From Candidatus Gastranaerophilales bacterium (GTDB lineage Bacteria; Cyanobacteriota; Vampirovibrionia; Gastranaerophilales; Gastranaerophilaceae): DNA of 64,000 bases. The first letter of the stretch is position 1. Every line of letters starts with the position of its first letter. The notes under the pieces are model-generated. The model saw only the letters and a list, made by a program, of their open reading frames with translations. It searched no databases and had not been told where the DNA came from. Positions 9,897 to 18,440 of this stretch are shown piece after piece. The stretch spans positions 1-64,000 of the forward strand of contig CALVEC010000005.1 in NCBI GenBank assembly GCA_944326475.1, written 5' to 3'. Both the position numbers and the translations under genes were made by a program.

Positions 9897-12464
9897 TTAA
9901 TTATTTTTTGTTCCAGCAGGCGGTTTTTTAAACTCGATTGCCGGAGTAATGAAAAAGGGCATGCTTGCATTCGGCTTTATAGAAGCGGGTATTGCACTTT
10001 TCTTGCCTAAAGAGTATGCCAGTGCTTTTTTTATCGGGCTTTTTGACCTGTTGTTCTTTTTATCAATTTCCGTAAGTTCTTCTTTTGTTTTTGGGGTTAT
10101 CGGAACTCCGACGACTTTTCTTGATAAAGAATCGTTTATAACCGAGGTAAGCGCCGTGATTCCAAAGGCGCCGGCAAGACTGGAGTTGCATATTTTAGCC
10201 AGCAGGTTATGAACAAAAGCAAGCATATAAGCTGAAAGTCCGATTCTTGAAATTTCTTGCGCGGTTCTGTTTTTGGCGCTCTTTCTTGCTGCTTTTTTGT
10301 CATCATTGCTGTACTGCATTGTCAGGTTAAAAGCGTCAGTAACGAGGAATATTGTTGTAATAGCACGTCCGAGATTAACATTCATCTGGGAAAGTGCATT
10401 TCCGTCGTATTCAACGTGCCTTGCGCCGTCTGCTTTCAGGACAATACTTTTTAATATTTCTCTCAGTTTTGTAACATCTTCCTGCGATAGCGTGCCGTCA
10501 TTTTGGATTTTAATATCTTTGGATTTTATTTCTTTTTCAATTAAAAGTAAAAGGTTTTTTGCACCCTCGATGTCTTCTGAAACAGCCTCACGCTTTTTAA
10601 TATACTCTTTGTAAAGCTTTAACCTCTTAAGGTTTTCGGACATCCCGTTGTTTTCCCACGGATACTGGTTTTTGTAAAAATTATAATATGCTTCCATTTC
10701 AAGACGGTCTTGTTCTGACAGTTTTACTTTATTTGATTCAAACGTCCTTGAATATCTGTTTACTGCTTTATCCGAAAGGCTTGCGGAATATCCGGAAGAC
10801 CATTTTTGCACGGAATATATTATATTTTTTACCCAGTTAACGGGAACCAGAATACTCTTTAGAATCTGTCCATGTAATGTTTTTGCCTTGCCGATAGGCA
10901 TTTCATCGGACAAATTTCTTAAAATCGTATCAAACAGTAAGTTGTATTCTTTATCAGAAATCTTTTTGTCTTTTGGTAATTCTAAAAATGTTTTGAGGTA
11001 AGCTTGAATACGAATATCATCTTTAAATGTATCCGAGTATTTTATCGAATTAAGCAGAGTACGTTTCATAAACTGAGCCTGTTTATAGTCAGCTTCTTCC
11101 AAAATCCTGAGGAGTGAAAGTATTCTCTGTTTGTTGAACATTCTGTCGTTTATAAAAAAGCCCTTGAATGACGGATTGGAGCTTGCTGCCGGTTTAATTG
11201 AAGCAGATGCTTGGGCTGCAGCAGGTTGAGTTTGATTTGTTGAAAAAGAAGCAAACAACGAGCTGTTCGGTGCATTTTTTATATCCTGAAACTCCATTGC
11301 TGCAGTCTGAATCCCCGGAGCTTCTTTTTTCTTTGCACCTGTTAAAAGCTTTCCTATAGCAGGGAGAATACCGGTTTTGGACTGCATTTCAGCTTCCATT
11401 CTGTCAAGTGTTTCCTTATTTGAGGGAACAATTGGCTTGCCGACAAGTTTTCTTCCGAGAATTTCAGAAAATGCCGTTGTTGAACCTGAAACAACGAGTG
11501 CCATTGGCAGACTCTTGTTTACTGATGACTCCAGCGTACCAAACAGAAGGTTTTGGATATACATATTTAACCCGATACGTGAAAACTCTTGGGCAATACG
11601 TGATTTACGCTGGACAGCCGCTTCTTCTTTATTGTTGCTGTAGCGCATTGTTGTGTTATACGCGTCATTGCCGAGGAAATAAGCATACACCATGCCTGAA
11701 ATAAATCTGTTACCTATCATAAGAGAGGTTGAGGAATATTTTCCCTTTGTCGGGTCAACAATCTTGTTTCTTCTTCTGTTTAAGTTAGCATAAAGAACCT
11801 CGTCAGGTATGACAAAATCATCCCGTTTTCCCCTGCTTCTTAATCCGCTTAATTTCCTGTATTCATTTTCCCAAATCTCAACAGAACGAATAAGCCCCTC
11901 AAGACATTTGTACTCCCTTGCCGTTTTCTCGTAGTAAGCATTGTTTTTGTATTTATTGGAATTTTTATTTATAAATATATTTGCTGTTTTTTTAACTATA
12001 AAGGTAAAAGGACTTACTAAATTCTTTAGAAATTTTGTTGCAACCTGGTCTTTAGGAATAAAATAGAGATTGTTTTCAGAAATATTGTCAATAATATCCT
12101 TATTAATACCGAATTTTTGACAGAACTTCGGGTCAGTTTTTACAAGCTGAACAAATCTTTGTCTGATTTCATTGTAATATTTATGCTGCTCTGAACTCAC
12201 CCCGTCCAATGTTTCAAAAACCTTTTGTACCAGTTCTTTTGAGGGTTTAATAACAATAGGAGTGAAGTGATTTTTCAGCTTATTTATTCCCCGTTCAACC
12301 TGAAAGCCCTTGAAGGATACCGTATCTTCCAAGGACTTCTTTGTACTATTGTTCCGTATGTGCCCGTATGTACGGCGAGACACATCGCGCTTTTTAAAAT
12401 GCGGGTTATTATGTTCCAGACTATATTGTTTTGCATCAACGCGTCTGTTGGTAATCACGGTCAT
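9897..12464 (-). CDS. Large duplicated S-F-K-G protein with hydrophobic modules
   Basis: An 855-residue protein of unknown family, clearly a tandem duplication. Each half begins with SFKGF (nt 12306-12317, residues 50-53; and nt 11160-11171, near residue 432). Each ends with a conserved module: DAYN.TM.YSN, a Lys/Arg stretch, AQE.SRIGL..Y, a hydrophobic pair of helices, then E..GR.....G.PI.P (first half) or DSLSRKVVGVPITP (second half). The modules look like membrane-associated helical hairpins. A low-complexity Ala/Ser/Gln linker joins the halves. It is paralogous to the protein at 1179-3962. There is no signal peptide and no good Shine-Dalgarno, and a TATAAT lies about 25 nt upstream. Function is unknown. 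Confidence 0.8.
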   Translation of the reverse strand: MTVITNRRVDAKQYSLEHNNPHFKKRDVSRRTYGHIRNNSTKKSLEDTVSFKGFQVERGINKLKNHFTPIVIKPSKELVQKVFETLDGVSSEQHKYYNEIRQRFVQLVKTDPKFCQKFGINKDIIDNISENNLYFIPKDQVATKFLKNLVSPFTFIVKKTANIFINKNSNKYKNNAYYEKTAREYKCLEGLIRSVEIWENEYRKLSGLRSRGKRDDFVIPDEVLYANLNRRRNKIVDPTKGKYSSTSLMIGNRFISGMVYAYFLGNDAYNTTMRYSNNKEEAAVQRKSRIAQEFSRIGLNMYIQNLLFGTLESSVNKSLPMALVVSGSTTAFSEILGRKLVGKPIVPSNKETLDRMEAEMQSKTGILPAIGKLLTGAKKKEAPGIQTAAMEFQDIKNAPNSSLFASFSTNQTQPAAAQASASIKPAASSNPSFKGFFINDRMFNKQRILSLLRILEEADYKQAQFMKRTLLNSIKYSDTFKDDIRIQAYLKTFLELPKDKKISDKEYNLLFDTILRNLSDEMPIGKAKTLHGQILKSILVPVNWVKNIIYSVQKWSSGYSASLSDKAVNRYSRTFESNKVKLSEQDRLEMEAYYNFYKNQYPWENNGMSENLKRLKLYKEYIKKREAVSEDIEGAKNLLLLIEKEIKSKDIKIQNDGTLSQEDVTKLREILKSIVLKADGARHVEYDGNALSQMNVNLGRAITTIFLVTDAFNLTMQYSNDDKKAARKSAKNRTAQEISRIGLSAYMLAFVHNLLAKICNSSLAGAFGITALTSVINDSLSRKVVGVPITPKTKEELTEIDKKNNRSKSPIKKALAYSLGKKSAIPASIKPNASMPFFITPAIEFKKPPAGTKNN

Positions 12465-12599
12465 TCCAATACAAAATTACTTTTACTTACATTATATATA
12501 AAAACCGTAAAATAAAAATTTGCTAGTTAAATTTTCAGTTGTAACAATCTCGATACAAAACGCAGTGCTGCTGTGTTTTTTCGAGCACAAAGACGGCAT

Positions 12600-12653
12600 C
12601 GCTGATTTTTAGCTGCAAATTATGCACAGCCTCCCGGTTTTTTAAAATCAGCG
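12600..12653. repeat. Inverted repeat downstream of ribH
   Basis: CGCTGATTTT (12600-12609) and AAAATCAGCG (12644-12653) are perfect 10-nt arms around a 34-nt loop. It sits just past the ribH stop without a clean T run, so it may be a 3'-end stem-loop rather than a classic terminator. Confidence 0.5.
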
Positions 12654-12657
12654 TTTG

Positions 12658-13125
12658 CTATGAAAGCTGTTTTATGAGATTAACCATTTCTATAGCGGCT
12701 TTTGCGGCGTCGGAACCTTTATTGCCTGCTTTTGTTCCGGCTCTTTCTATTGCCTGTTCAATGTTTTCGGTCGTCAACACACCGAATAACACAGGTATAT
12801 CTGACGAGAGAGCAACGTTTGCAATACCTTTGGAGAGTTCTGCGGCTACAAAATCATAATGACTTGTAGCGCCTCGTATTATTGCACCGAGAGTAATTAT
12901 TGCGTCATATTTCTTTAATGAAGCAGCTTTTTTCGCAATAAGCGGTATCTCAAAGGCTCCCGGCGTCCAGATGACATCAATGTCTTCATCGTTAACCCCG
13001 TGTCTTACAAGTTCATCAATTGCGCCTGATAAGAGTTTTGAACCGATAAACTCATTAAAACGAGATATAACAATACAAAATTTTTGCCCCCGGGAAACAA
13101 GTTGTCCCTGTATTACATTTGCCAT
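12658..13125 (-). CDS. ribH: 6,7-dimethyl-8-ribityllumazine synthase
   Basis: A 155-residue lumazine synthase of typical length. Family motifs are present: ISRFNEFIG near the start, [11 protein letters not shown] (substrate-binding loop), [17 protein letters not shown] with the catalytic His, and [12 protein letters not shown] then [10 protein letters not shown]. It condenses the ribityl-aminouracil with dihydroxybutanone phosphate in the penultimate step of riboflavin synthesis, probably as an icosahedral 60-mer or pentamer in the cytosol. GAGG lies just upstream. It stands alone: no other rib gene and no FMN-riboswitch hallmark is visible in the 275-nt gap upstream. Confidence 0.95.
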   Translation of the reverse strand: MANVIQGQLVSRGQKFCIVISRFNEFIGSKLLSGAIDELVRHGVNDEDIDVIWTPGAFEIPLIAKKAASLKKYDAIITLGAIIRGATSHYDFVAAELSKGIANVALSSDIPVLFGVLTTENIEQAIERAGTKAGNKGSDAAKAAIEMVNLIKQLS

Positions 13126-13400
13126 AAAAATTGCCTCTTTTCACTGTTAATTTGATTTTACAATACAAGTAATAAAATTAAAAGTCATTTTTTCTATATG
13201 TAAAAATGGTGTTTACACTAAAAACAGCACCGGTACACCTGTTTCGGATGCACTGTTCGGGTACAAAACCGCTGTAGTATTACTATATGGCGTTTTGTAA
13301 AGAATAGTTAATAATAGAATAATTTATTATTCAAAAAAAATATTTTCGCATTTTATACAAAACATAGTAAAATAATAAAAATAGCTATAAGGAAAATATA

Positions 13401-13916
13401 ATGGGTATGAAAATAGAAGCAAATCTTTCGGCGCAACCGATAAGGCAAAACACCTGTTTTAAAAGCAACAGGTATAGCGGCAGAAAAATCAGCGAAAGCA
13501 AGGATACTTTTGAGTTTTCCGGCAGCGCTAAAAAAAACACTGACACTGCGCTGAACAAATTTCATACTATTCTGGCAGCCGCGCTTCTTGCCTATACAAC
13601 TTCCTGCACAAAAGGAAACAATGACCCGCAATATATTGATACATCTGTTTTTAATGAAATCCCCGAATATATGCTTGCGGAGGAACCGTCTAAAGACACT
13701 CCCGCCGACAGTGTTGCATACTATGATGATTTTTCAGACCTGGACAGCCTTGCAGCCCAATATCCAATAGATGACTGTGACGGGATGGCAAAAACAATAC
13801 AACAGATTGATTCTGTTTTCAACAGCATGTCAAGAGAAGAACAAGACAAATTCCTTGAATTTTTAATTGATGAAGTACGCGCTGAAAAAGCAGCCGAAGA
13901 AAAAAGAAATAACTAA
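13401..13916 (+). CDS. Small S-F-K-G-class protein, possible membrane-tethered
   Basis: I do not recognise this 171-residue protein. The N-terminus is Lys/Arg/Ser-rich and has an F-S-G variant of the lineage motif at residues 39-41 (TFEFSG). A moderately hydrophobic segment (TILAAALLAYTTSC, about 56-69) ends in a cysteine and could be an internal membrane segment. The remainder is very acidic. AAGGA lies 7 nt before the ATG. The next small gene follows after 27 nt, suggesting co-transcription. Confidence 0.55.
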   Translation: MGMKIEANLSAQPIRQNTCFKSNRYSGRKISESKDTFEFSGSAKKNTDTALNKFHTILAAALLAYTTSCTKGNNDPQYIDTSVFNEIPEYMLAEEPSKDTPADSVAYYDDFSDLDSLAAQYPIDDCDGMAKTIQQIDSVFNSMSREEQDKFLEFLIDEVRAEKAAEEKRNN

Positions 13917-13943
13917 CGCCTACGAAAGGACACTACCGTAATT

Positions 13944-14240
13944 ATGAATGTAACAAGAGTTTCACAAAACACAGCAGAACCGCAAAAGCTTAACAACAGA
14001 ATGCTCAAAAGACATAGAAATTTAATGCTGGAGCCGTATGATAAAATGCTCCAAAAAGCAGAAAAAGATGTTTTTAAAAATCAAGATGAATATTTGCCCC
14101 GTGATGTTGAAGTGGAAGGGTTGTCCGACAAACAGTATGAAGTGCTTGCTAAAAGGATAATGAGCGCATTTGAAGCTCTGACACCAAAACAGCAGGAAGA
14201 ATACGTTGAAGCAGCAATTAAATTTTTGGCAAATGCTTAA
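13944..14240 (+). CDS. Small hypothetical helical protein
   Basis: A 98-residue charged, probably all-helical protein that I do not recognise. It has no signal peptide or membrane segment. It follows the previous small gene with GAAAGGA upstream of the ATG, and the two probably form an operon. Only 21 nt separate its stop from radA, which appears to have its own promoter in that gap. Confidence 0.6.
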   Translation: MNVTRVSQNTAEPQKLNNRMLKRHRNLMLEPYDKMLQKAEKDVFKNQDEYLPRDVEVEGLSDKQYEVLAKRIMSAFEALTPKQQEEYVEAAIKFLANA

Positions 14241-14248
14241 TTTTTATA

Positions 14249-14254
14249 TATAAT
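14249..14254 (+). promoter_or_regulatory. -10 box of radA (leaderless)
   Basis: TATAAT ends 7 nt before the radA ATG at 14262, the same geometry as mutS2. No ribosome-binding site is present. Confidence 0.55.
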
Positions 14255-14261
14255 AAAAGTT

Positions 14262-15647
14262 ATGGCAAAAATAAAAACAAAATGGATATGCCAAAATTGC
14301 GGCTACGAAACACCGAAGTCGCTTGGAAAATGTCCGGAATGCGGAAGCTGGGCGTCATTTGTCGAAGAAGCTTACGATGCATCAAAGCCGCAGGCTGCTG
14401 TTAATGCTGCAGCTTTCAACGACTCTGTGCCCTGCCTTATCAATGAAATCGAGATAGAAAAAACCATCCGTTTTTCAAGCGGTATAGATGAATTTGACAG
14501 AGTATTGGGCGGAGGGCTTGTTCAAGGTTCTATTGTCTTGCTGGCGGGAGACCCGGGTATAGGAAAGTCTACCATACTTTTGCAAACAAGCAAGTCTATC
14601 TGCAATTCAGGTAAAAAGCTTCTCTATGTATCGGCGGAAGAATCTGCATCACAGGTGAAGCTTAGAGCGCAAAGACTCGGAGTAAACTCAGATTCATTAT
14701 ATATTTATTCCCAGACAAATTTTGAGCTTATAAAAACAAGACTTGATGAACTGAAACCGGATGTTTTGATTGTGGATAGTATACAGGCAATTTATTCACA
14801 GGGTATAACAAGCTCTCCCGGAAGCGTTTCACAGATACGCGAATGCACCAATATTCTTATGGACATTGCAAAAAACAAGAACATTACTGTTGTTGTCATC
14901 GGGCATGTGACAAAAGAAGGCAATATAGCAGGTCCCAAGGTGCTTGAACACATGGTTGACACTGTTATTTATTTTGAGGGAGACAGATACAAGTCCTATA
15001 GACTTTTAAGATGTATGAAAAATCGTTTCGGAACAACAAACGAGGTTGGGGTGTTTAATATGGAAGACGACGGACTGCACGAAGTCTCCAACCCGAGCGA
15101 GTTGTTTTTGCACGAGCGCACTAAAAATATAACCCCCGGCAGTGTAGTTATTGCAACAAATGAAGGCACACGCCCTCTGCTTTTGGAAATACAGGCGCTT
15201 GTCGGCACAACACCGTATCCCTCACCAAGACGTGTTTCTAACGGTATTGATTACAACAGAATGCTGCAAATTCTTGCAGTGCTTGAAAAACGAATAGGAC
15301 TGAATTTAAGCAAACAGGATGTGTATGTAAACGTTATAGGCGGACTGGAAATTGACGAGCCTGCGGCAGATTTAGGCGTTGCGCTTGCTGTTGCGACTTG
15401 CGCAAGAGATGTTATTGTAAGTCCTGACACAGTTATAGTCGGAGAAATAGGACTATCCGGTGAAATCCGTTCCGTTAACAATCTGCAAAAACGCATAAAG
15501 GAAGCAGAAAAACTCGGGTTTAAAAAAATTATCGTGCCTGCCTCCAACAAAATTGAGACCTCAGAGTTTCAAGATATTAAAGTTGTTCCTGTCGAACGTT
15601 TGATGGATGCAATTTCAGCGTGTGTCTACAGAGACGAAAAGCAGTAA
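14262..15647 (+). CDS. radA: DNA repair protein RadA
   Basis: A 461-residue RadA of normal length. An N-terminal four-cysteine zinc finger (C10, C13, C24, C27) is followed by a RecA-like ATPase with Walker A GDPGIGKST (about 96-104) and the RadA signature KNRFG (253-257). A C-terminal Lon-protease-like domain with GGLEIDEPAADLG and VGEIGLSGEIR closes the protein. RadA is a hexameric helicase that extends D-loops and drives branch migration in recombination and repair. The start is fixed by the zinc finger right after MAKIKTKW. The -10 box 7 nt upstream predicts a leaderless transcript. Confidence 0.96.
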   Translation: MAKIKTKWICQNCGYETPKSLGKCPECGSWASFVEEAYDASKPQAAVNAAAFNDSVPCLINEIEIEKTIRFSSGIDEFDRVLGGGLVQGSIVLLAGDPGIGKSTILLQTSKSICNSGKKLLYVSAEESASQVKLRAQRLGVNSDSLYIYSQTNFELIKTRLDELKPDVLIVDSIQAIYSQGITSSPGSVSQIRECTNILMDIAKNKNITVVVIGHVTKEGNIAGPKVLEHMVDTVIYFEGDRYKSYRLLRCMKNRFGTTNEVGVFNMEDDGLHEVSNPSELFLHERTKNITPGSVVIATNEGTRPLLLEIQALVGTTPYPSPRRVSNGIDYNRMLQILAVLEKRIGLNLSKQDVYVNVIGGLEIDEPAADLGVALAVATCARDVIVSPDTVIVGEIGLSGEIRSVNNLQKRIKEAEKLGFKKIIVPASNKIETSEFQDIKVVPVERLMDAISACVYRDEKQ

Positions 15648-15703
15648 TTTAAAAAACGAAATTTATCAAAAAAATAACAAAATTTTGTGTTAATATAGAT
15701 TCT

Positions 15704-17065
15704 ATGAGTCAGGATTTAAAAAGAACATTGACCCTTTGGGACGCAATCTCGGTTGTTTCAGGTTCAATGATTGGATGCGGAATATTTATTGTTTCCGCTG
15801 ACATTGCAAGACAGGTTCAGTCCGGTTTTTTGCTTGTACTCGTCTGGATACTTGCAGGTTTTATAACTATGTGCGGCGCGCTTTCTTTTGCAGAGCTGGC
15901 AGCTAATATTACCGAGGAAGGCGGACAGTACATATATTTAAAAAAAATCTACTCAGAAAAGATTGCATTTTTATACGGGTGGACGACTTTTCTGGTTATT
16001 CAAACCGGTACAATAGCGGCGGTTTGTGTTGCTTTTTCAAAGTTTCTGGGTATTCTTGTTCCGTTTATAAGTGCTCAGAATTATATTATCCATGCAGGCT
16101 TTTTAAAGCTTTCAACCCAACAGCTATGCGCACTTGCGACAGTTGTTTCGCTCACTTATATAAACTCAAAAGGCATAAAACACGGGGTGATTACCCAAAA
16201 TCTTTTTACGGTTACAAAGGTGTTGTCAATAATCTGCGTAATACTGGCAGGGCTGTTTTTCGGATTTAATATTCATACCCTGCACTTGAATGCGCTAATA
16301 CCCGAAACTTTTGGCGCAGCAGACATAAACACGGTATTTACGGCAGTTGTCGGAGCTGTTTTTGCGTCAATAACGTGGAACAACATAACTTTTATTGCAG
16401 GAGAAATCAAAAATCCTTCCGTAAATATTCCGAGAGCACTGGCTTACGGTACGGGGCTTGTTATTCTTCTGTATTTGTTGATAAATACCATATATCTGGG
16501 CGTTTTGCCTCTTGATTCAATTCAAAACGCGCCTGAGGATATTGTAGGGGCACAGCTTATGTCTCATATATTCGGGATTGTCGGCAAGGATATTATGGCG
16601 CTTATAATAATGATTTCCGCATTTGGTTGTGCAAACGGAATGATACTGGCGGGTTCAAGAGTCTATTACAAGATGGCGAAAGACCGCGCGTTTTTTCGCC
16701 CGCTTGCGGTTATTAACAGAAAAACAAAAGTTCCCGTAAACTCCCTATGGGCACAATGCGGATGGATTTCACTACTGATTTTATGGGGAAACTACACTCA
16801 GCTTCTGGATTTTGTCATTTATGCATCATTAATTTTTTATCTGATAACAACAGCGGGACTGTTTATTTACAGAAAAAAAGCCGGCAGCAAAGACTTTAAG
16901 TTCAAAATTAATAACTTCTTTCCGGTAGCATTTGTTATCTGCGCAGGGTACGTCATAATATGTCTCACTGTTTTCAAACCCGTGTATACACTGCCTGGGC
17001 TTTTGATTACCCTTGCAGGTATCCCTGTTTTTCATTTTTGGAAACGGAAAAACAGCAAGGTTTAA
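15704..17065 (+). CDS. APC-family amino acid permease
   Basis: A 453-residue integral membrane protein with about 12 predicted helices, typical of the amino acid-polyamine-organocation family. The first helix carries GSMIGCGIF, the unwound substrate-binding motif G-S-x-I-G-x-G-I-F, and FAELAANITEEGGQYIYLKK matches helices 2-3. It probably imports or exchanges an amino acid, but the substrate cannot be read from sequence. TAATAT preceded by TGT (extended -10 pattern) ends 7 nt before the ATG, so the transcript may be leaderless. Its stop codon overlaps a degenerate CRISPR repeat at 17061-17077. Confidence 0.88.
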   Translation: MSQDLKRTLTLWDAISVVSGSMIGCGIFIVSADIARQVQSGFLLVLVWILAGFITMCGALSFAELAANITEEGGQYIYLKKIYSEKIAFLYGWTTFLVIQTGTIAAVCVAFSKFLGILVPFISAQNYIIHAGFLKLSTQQLCALATVVSLTYINSKGIKHGVITQNLFTVTKVLSIICVILAGLFFGFNIHTLHLNALIPETFGAADINTVFTAVVGAVFASITWNNITFIAGEIKNPSVNIPRALAYGTGLVILLYLLINTIYLGVLPLDSIQNAPEDIVGAQLMSHIFGIVGKDIMALIIMISAFGCANGMILAGSRVYYKMAKDRAFFRPLAVINRKTKVPVNSLWAQCGWISLLILWGNYTQLLDFVIYASLIFYLITTAGLFIYRKKAGSKDFKFKINNFFPVAFVICAGYVIICLTVFKPVYTLPGLLITLAGIPVFHFWKRKNSKV

Positions 17066-17144
17066 ATATGTTATAATTCAGAGTGATTAATGTCAGTGTA
17101 GACAAGCAGTTTTGATTTTCTCTTAATTTAAAATATGTTATAAT
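17061..17144 (+). CRISPR. Degenerate repeat - 31-nt spacer - full 36-bp CRISPR repeat (copy A)
   Basis: Copy A (17109-17144) is a 36-bp sequence beginning GTTTTGATTTTC and ending AATATGTTATAAT. A shortened 3'-half copy lies at 17061-17077, leaving a 31-nt spacer (17078-17108). Further full copies at 19080, 19146 and 19998 share the same 36 bp, and one pair has an exact 30-nt spacer. GTTTT at the start and AAT at the end resemble Campylobacter/Neisseria type II-C repeats, and a cas9 remnant lies 5 kb away. The 3' end is an extended -10 (TGTTATAAT). Confidence 0.75.
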
Positions 17145-17165
17145 ATCAAACAGGGGAATTGTCAA
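17137..17165 (-). promoter_or_regulatory. Possible antisense promoter reading through CRISPR repeat A
   Basis: On the minus strand TTGACA (17160-17165) is followed by exactly 17 nt and TATAAC (17137-17142), the latter inside the repeat. RNA from here would start within the repeat and be complementary to its 5' part, as a tracrRNA anti-repeat would be. No downstream terminator is seen. Confidence 0.4.
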
Positions 17166-17210
17166 TTACATCACGGGAAGGTGACAAGCTCACCTTCCTA
17201 GGTGATGTAA
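17166..17210. repeat. 45-bp interrupted palindrome
   Basis: TTACATCAC (17166-17174) pairs with GTGATGTAA (17202-17210) and GGAAGGTGA (17176-17184) with TCACCTTCC (17190-17198), around a 5-nt loop. Neither strand has a T run after it, so it is not a clear terminator. It sits between repeat A and a phage gene fragment. Confidence 0.7.
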
Positions 17211-17352
17211 AAAACCCATAGCAATCGGCAAGAAAAAAGACCTCTGGGCAAATCTTGATGAAGAATTTTATTCAATTCTTGAACTCTGGCGGTGGCACAG
17301 GGCAGGACTCATAAACATAAACAAGCTGCCTTATCCCGCAGCACTGGGATAA
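17206..17352 (+). pseudogene. Phage tail-assembly protein fragment
   Basis: An open frame without a start codon reads about 48 residues ending LPYPAALG before TAA. The segment GKKKDLWANLDEEF and ILELWRWHRAG looks like the small tail-assembly protein that precedes the tape-measure gene in siphophages. A tape-measure start does follow on the same strand at 18799, with cargo genes between. It is cut at its 5' side by the palindrome/repeat region. The family assignment is by resemblance only. Confidence 0.4.
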
Positions 17353-17402
17353 GATACCTTGTTGAAGTAGACTTGGCAGGCAGAAGTGTCAGGTTGTTTT
17401 AG

Positions 17403-17660
17403 CTACATTTGCATAAGTTCATCATAGTTGAGATTATGCTCACGTGCATATTTCAGAAATTCTTTTTCTTTTTCAGAAACTCTTACCTGAAATTTTAGAA
17501 CCTTTGCTCTATCTTTAGGCTTACGTCCGCTGTTTTCTCGTTTGCCGCCCCAGTATTTTGCAACTTCTTTTTCAACATATGCATAGACTTCTGCCTGTTC
17601 TTCAGGTGTTAATAATTCTTTTATCAAATCGTCATTTGTTTTAAGTTTTTTCATAATCAT
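17403..17660 (-). CDS. Putative antitoxin of a toxin-first TA pair
   Basis: An 85-residue basic protein (or 83 from the second Met). The middle has GGKRENSGRKPKDR, an AT-hook-like basic turn, followed by VLKFQVRVSEKEKEFLKYAREHNL, resembling a ribbon-helix-helix or coiled dimerisation segment. It overlaps the toxin gene at 17641-17973 by 20 nt and comes second, as in higBA-type operons. It would neutralise the toxin and help repress the shared promoter. The family is not recognised with certainty. Confidence 0.55.
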   Translation of the reverse strand: MIMKKLKTNDDLIKELLTPEEQAEVYAYVEKEVAKYWGGKRENSGRKPKDRAKVLKFQVRVSEKEKEFLKYAREHNLNYDELMQM

Positions 17661-17973
17661 TGCTCCTTATATATTTTTCAATATTCATCATTGCTTCTGT
17701 TTTATATCTTTCAGGTGCTTTTTGAGTTTTCTTCAAAACCACAAGCCCGACAATGATTATATTATTTTTGTGATACATAAAATAAATTCGCACTTTATCA
17801 CATTTCATTTCAAACAAACCTTCTTTATTTAGAGGTCTGCTGTTTACACCGTCTTTGCCTAATTGTTCAAATAAAGCAACAGTTCTAAAAGTTCTTTTTA
17901 AATTTTGTTTATCAAACTTTTTTAAGCTTTCTTCTGCTTCCGGTGTAAATTTTGCGATAAATTGTTTTTCCAT
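17641..17973 (-). CDS. RelE/HigB-like (phage Gp49-type) toxin
   Basis: A 110-residue protein with the RelE-superfamily pattern of the phage-derived Gp49/HigB group: an N-terminal helix pair (FTPEAEESLKKF), SRPLNKEGLFEMKCDKVRIYFMYHKNN (beta strands with conserved Arg) and IIIVGLVVLKKTQKAP, with basic residues near the end. Such toxins cut mRNA on the ribosome. The gene order is toxin then antitoxin. The promoter puts the -10 box 6 nt before the ATG, so the mRNA is leaderless. It lies on the opposite strand between two phage tail genes, consistent with phage cargo. Confidence 0.7.
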   Translation of the reverse strand: MEKQFIAKFTPEAEESLKKFDKQNLKRTFRTVALFEQLGKDGVNSRPLNKEGLFEMKCDKVRIYFMYHKNNIIIVGLVVLKKTQKAPERYKTEAMMNIEKYIRSNDYEKT

Positions 17974-17979
17974 ACTTTT

Positions 17980-18018
17980 ATTATATCACAATCTTGATTT
18001 TTGTCAACACAAATCAAG
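17980..18018 (-). promoter_or_regulatory. Promoter and palindromic operator of the TA pair
   Basis: On the minus strand TTGACA (18002-18007), a 16-nt spacer and TATAAT (17980-17985) form a consensus promoter. An inverted repeat CTTGATTT/AAATCAAG (17993-18000 and 18011-18018) covers the -35 box, as expected for an autorepressed TA operon. Confidence 0.75.
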
Positions 18019-18045
18019 GCAAAAACAAACATTAATCTGAAACAG

Positions 18046-18411
18046 CTAGTACAATCTTTCTTGTCTCAACGGGTCAACAATTCCGCCTTCAAGCCCTTTT
18101 GAGCGTGCAACTTCTGTAGTAGAGCAGCGGATTAATTGACGTTGTTCGGCAGTTGTTTTATCCCACAAGTCTTTATTTATAACAACGGTATAAAATTTAT
18201 CATTAATATCCACCTGTTTTATCACGCCGGTAGTTTTATGAGTTTCGATTAAATTCTCAGGAGAATTAGCTACTTTGTGAAGTTCTTCTTGATAGTCTGA
18301 ACAATCAAACTGCCCACTATTATTTGAATTGCTGCCTATTGCAATAAGCACAATTAAAACAATTACACAAATTCCGATAACAGGAATAAAATTAAAGCTT
18401 TTTTCTTCCAT
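18046..18411 (-). CDS. Small single-membrane-helix protein
   Basis: The frame is open from 18438, but ATG 18411 has GGAG nearby and is preferred (121 residues). A membrane helix (IPVIGICVIVLIVLIAIG) lies near residues 9-26, followed by a polar domain with two cysteines that is probably extracytoplasmic. I do not recognise the family. It follows the TM2-domain gene on the same strand and belongs to the cargo inserted between phage tail genes. Confidence 0.5.
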   Translation of the reverse strand: MEEKSFNFIPVIGICVIVLIVLIAIGSNSNNSGQFDCSDYQEELHKVANSPENLIETHKTTGVIKQVDINDKFYTVVINKDLWDKTTAEQRQLIRCSTTEVARSKGLEGGIVDPLRQERLY

Positions 18412-18440
18412 ATACACTCCTTTTTGTAATTTTAACAAAT

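Noticed and set aside
13126..13400. FMN riboswitch controlling ribH.
   Set aside because: No conserved RFN-element bases are visible; the gap shows no recognisable structure.
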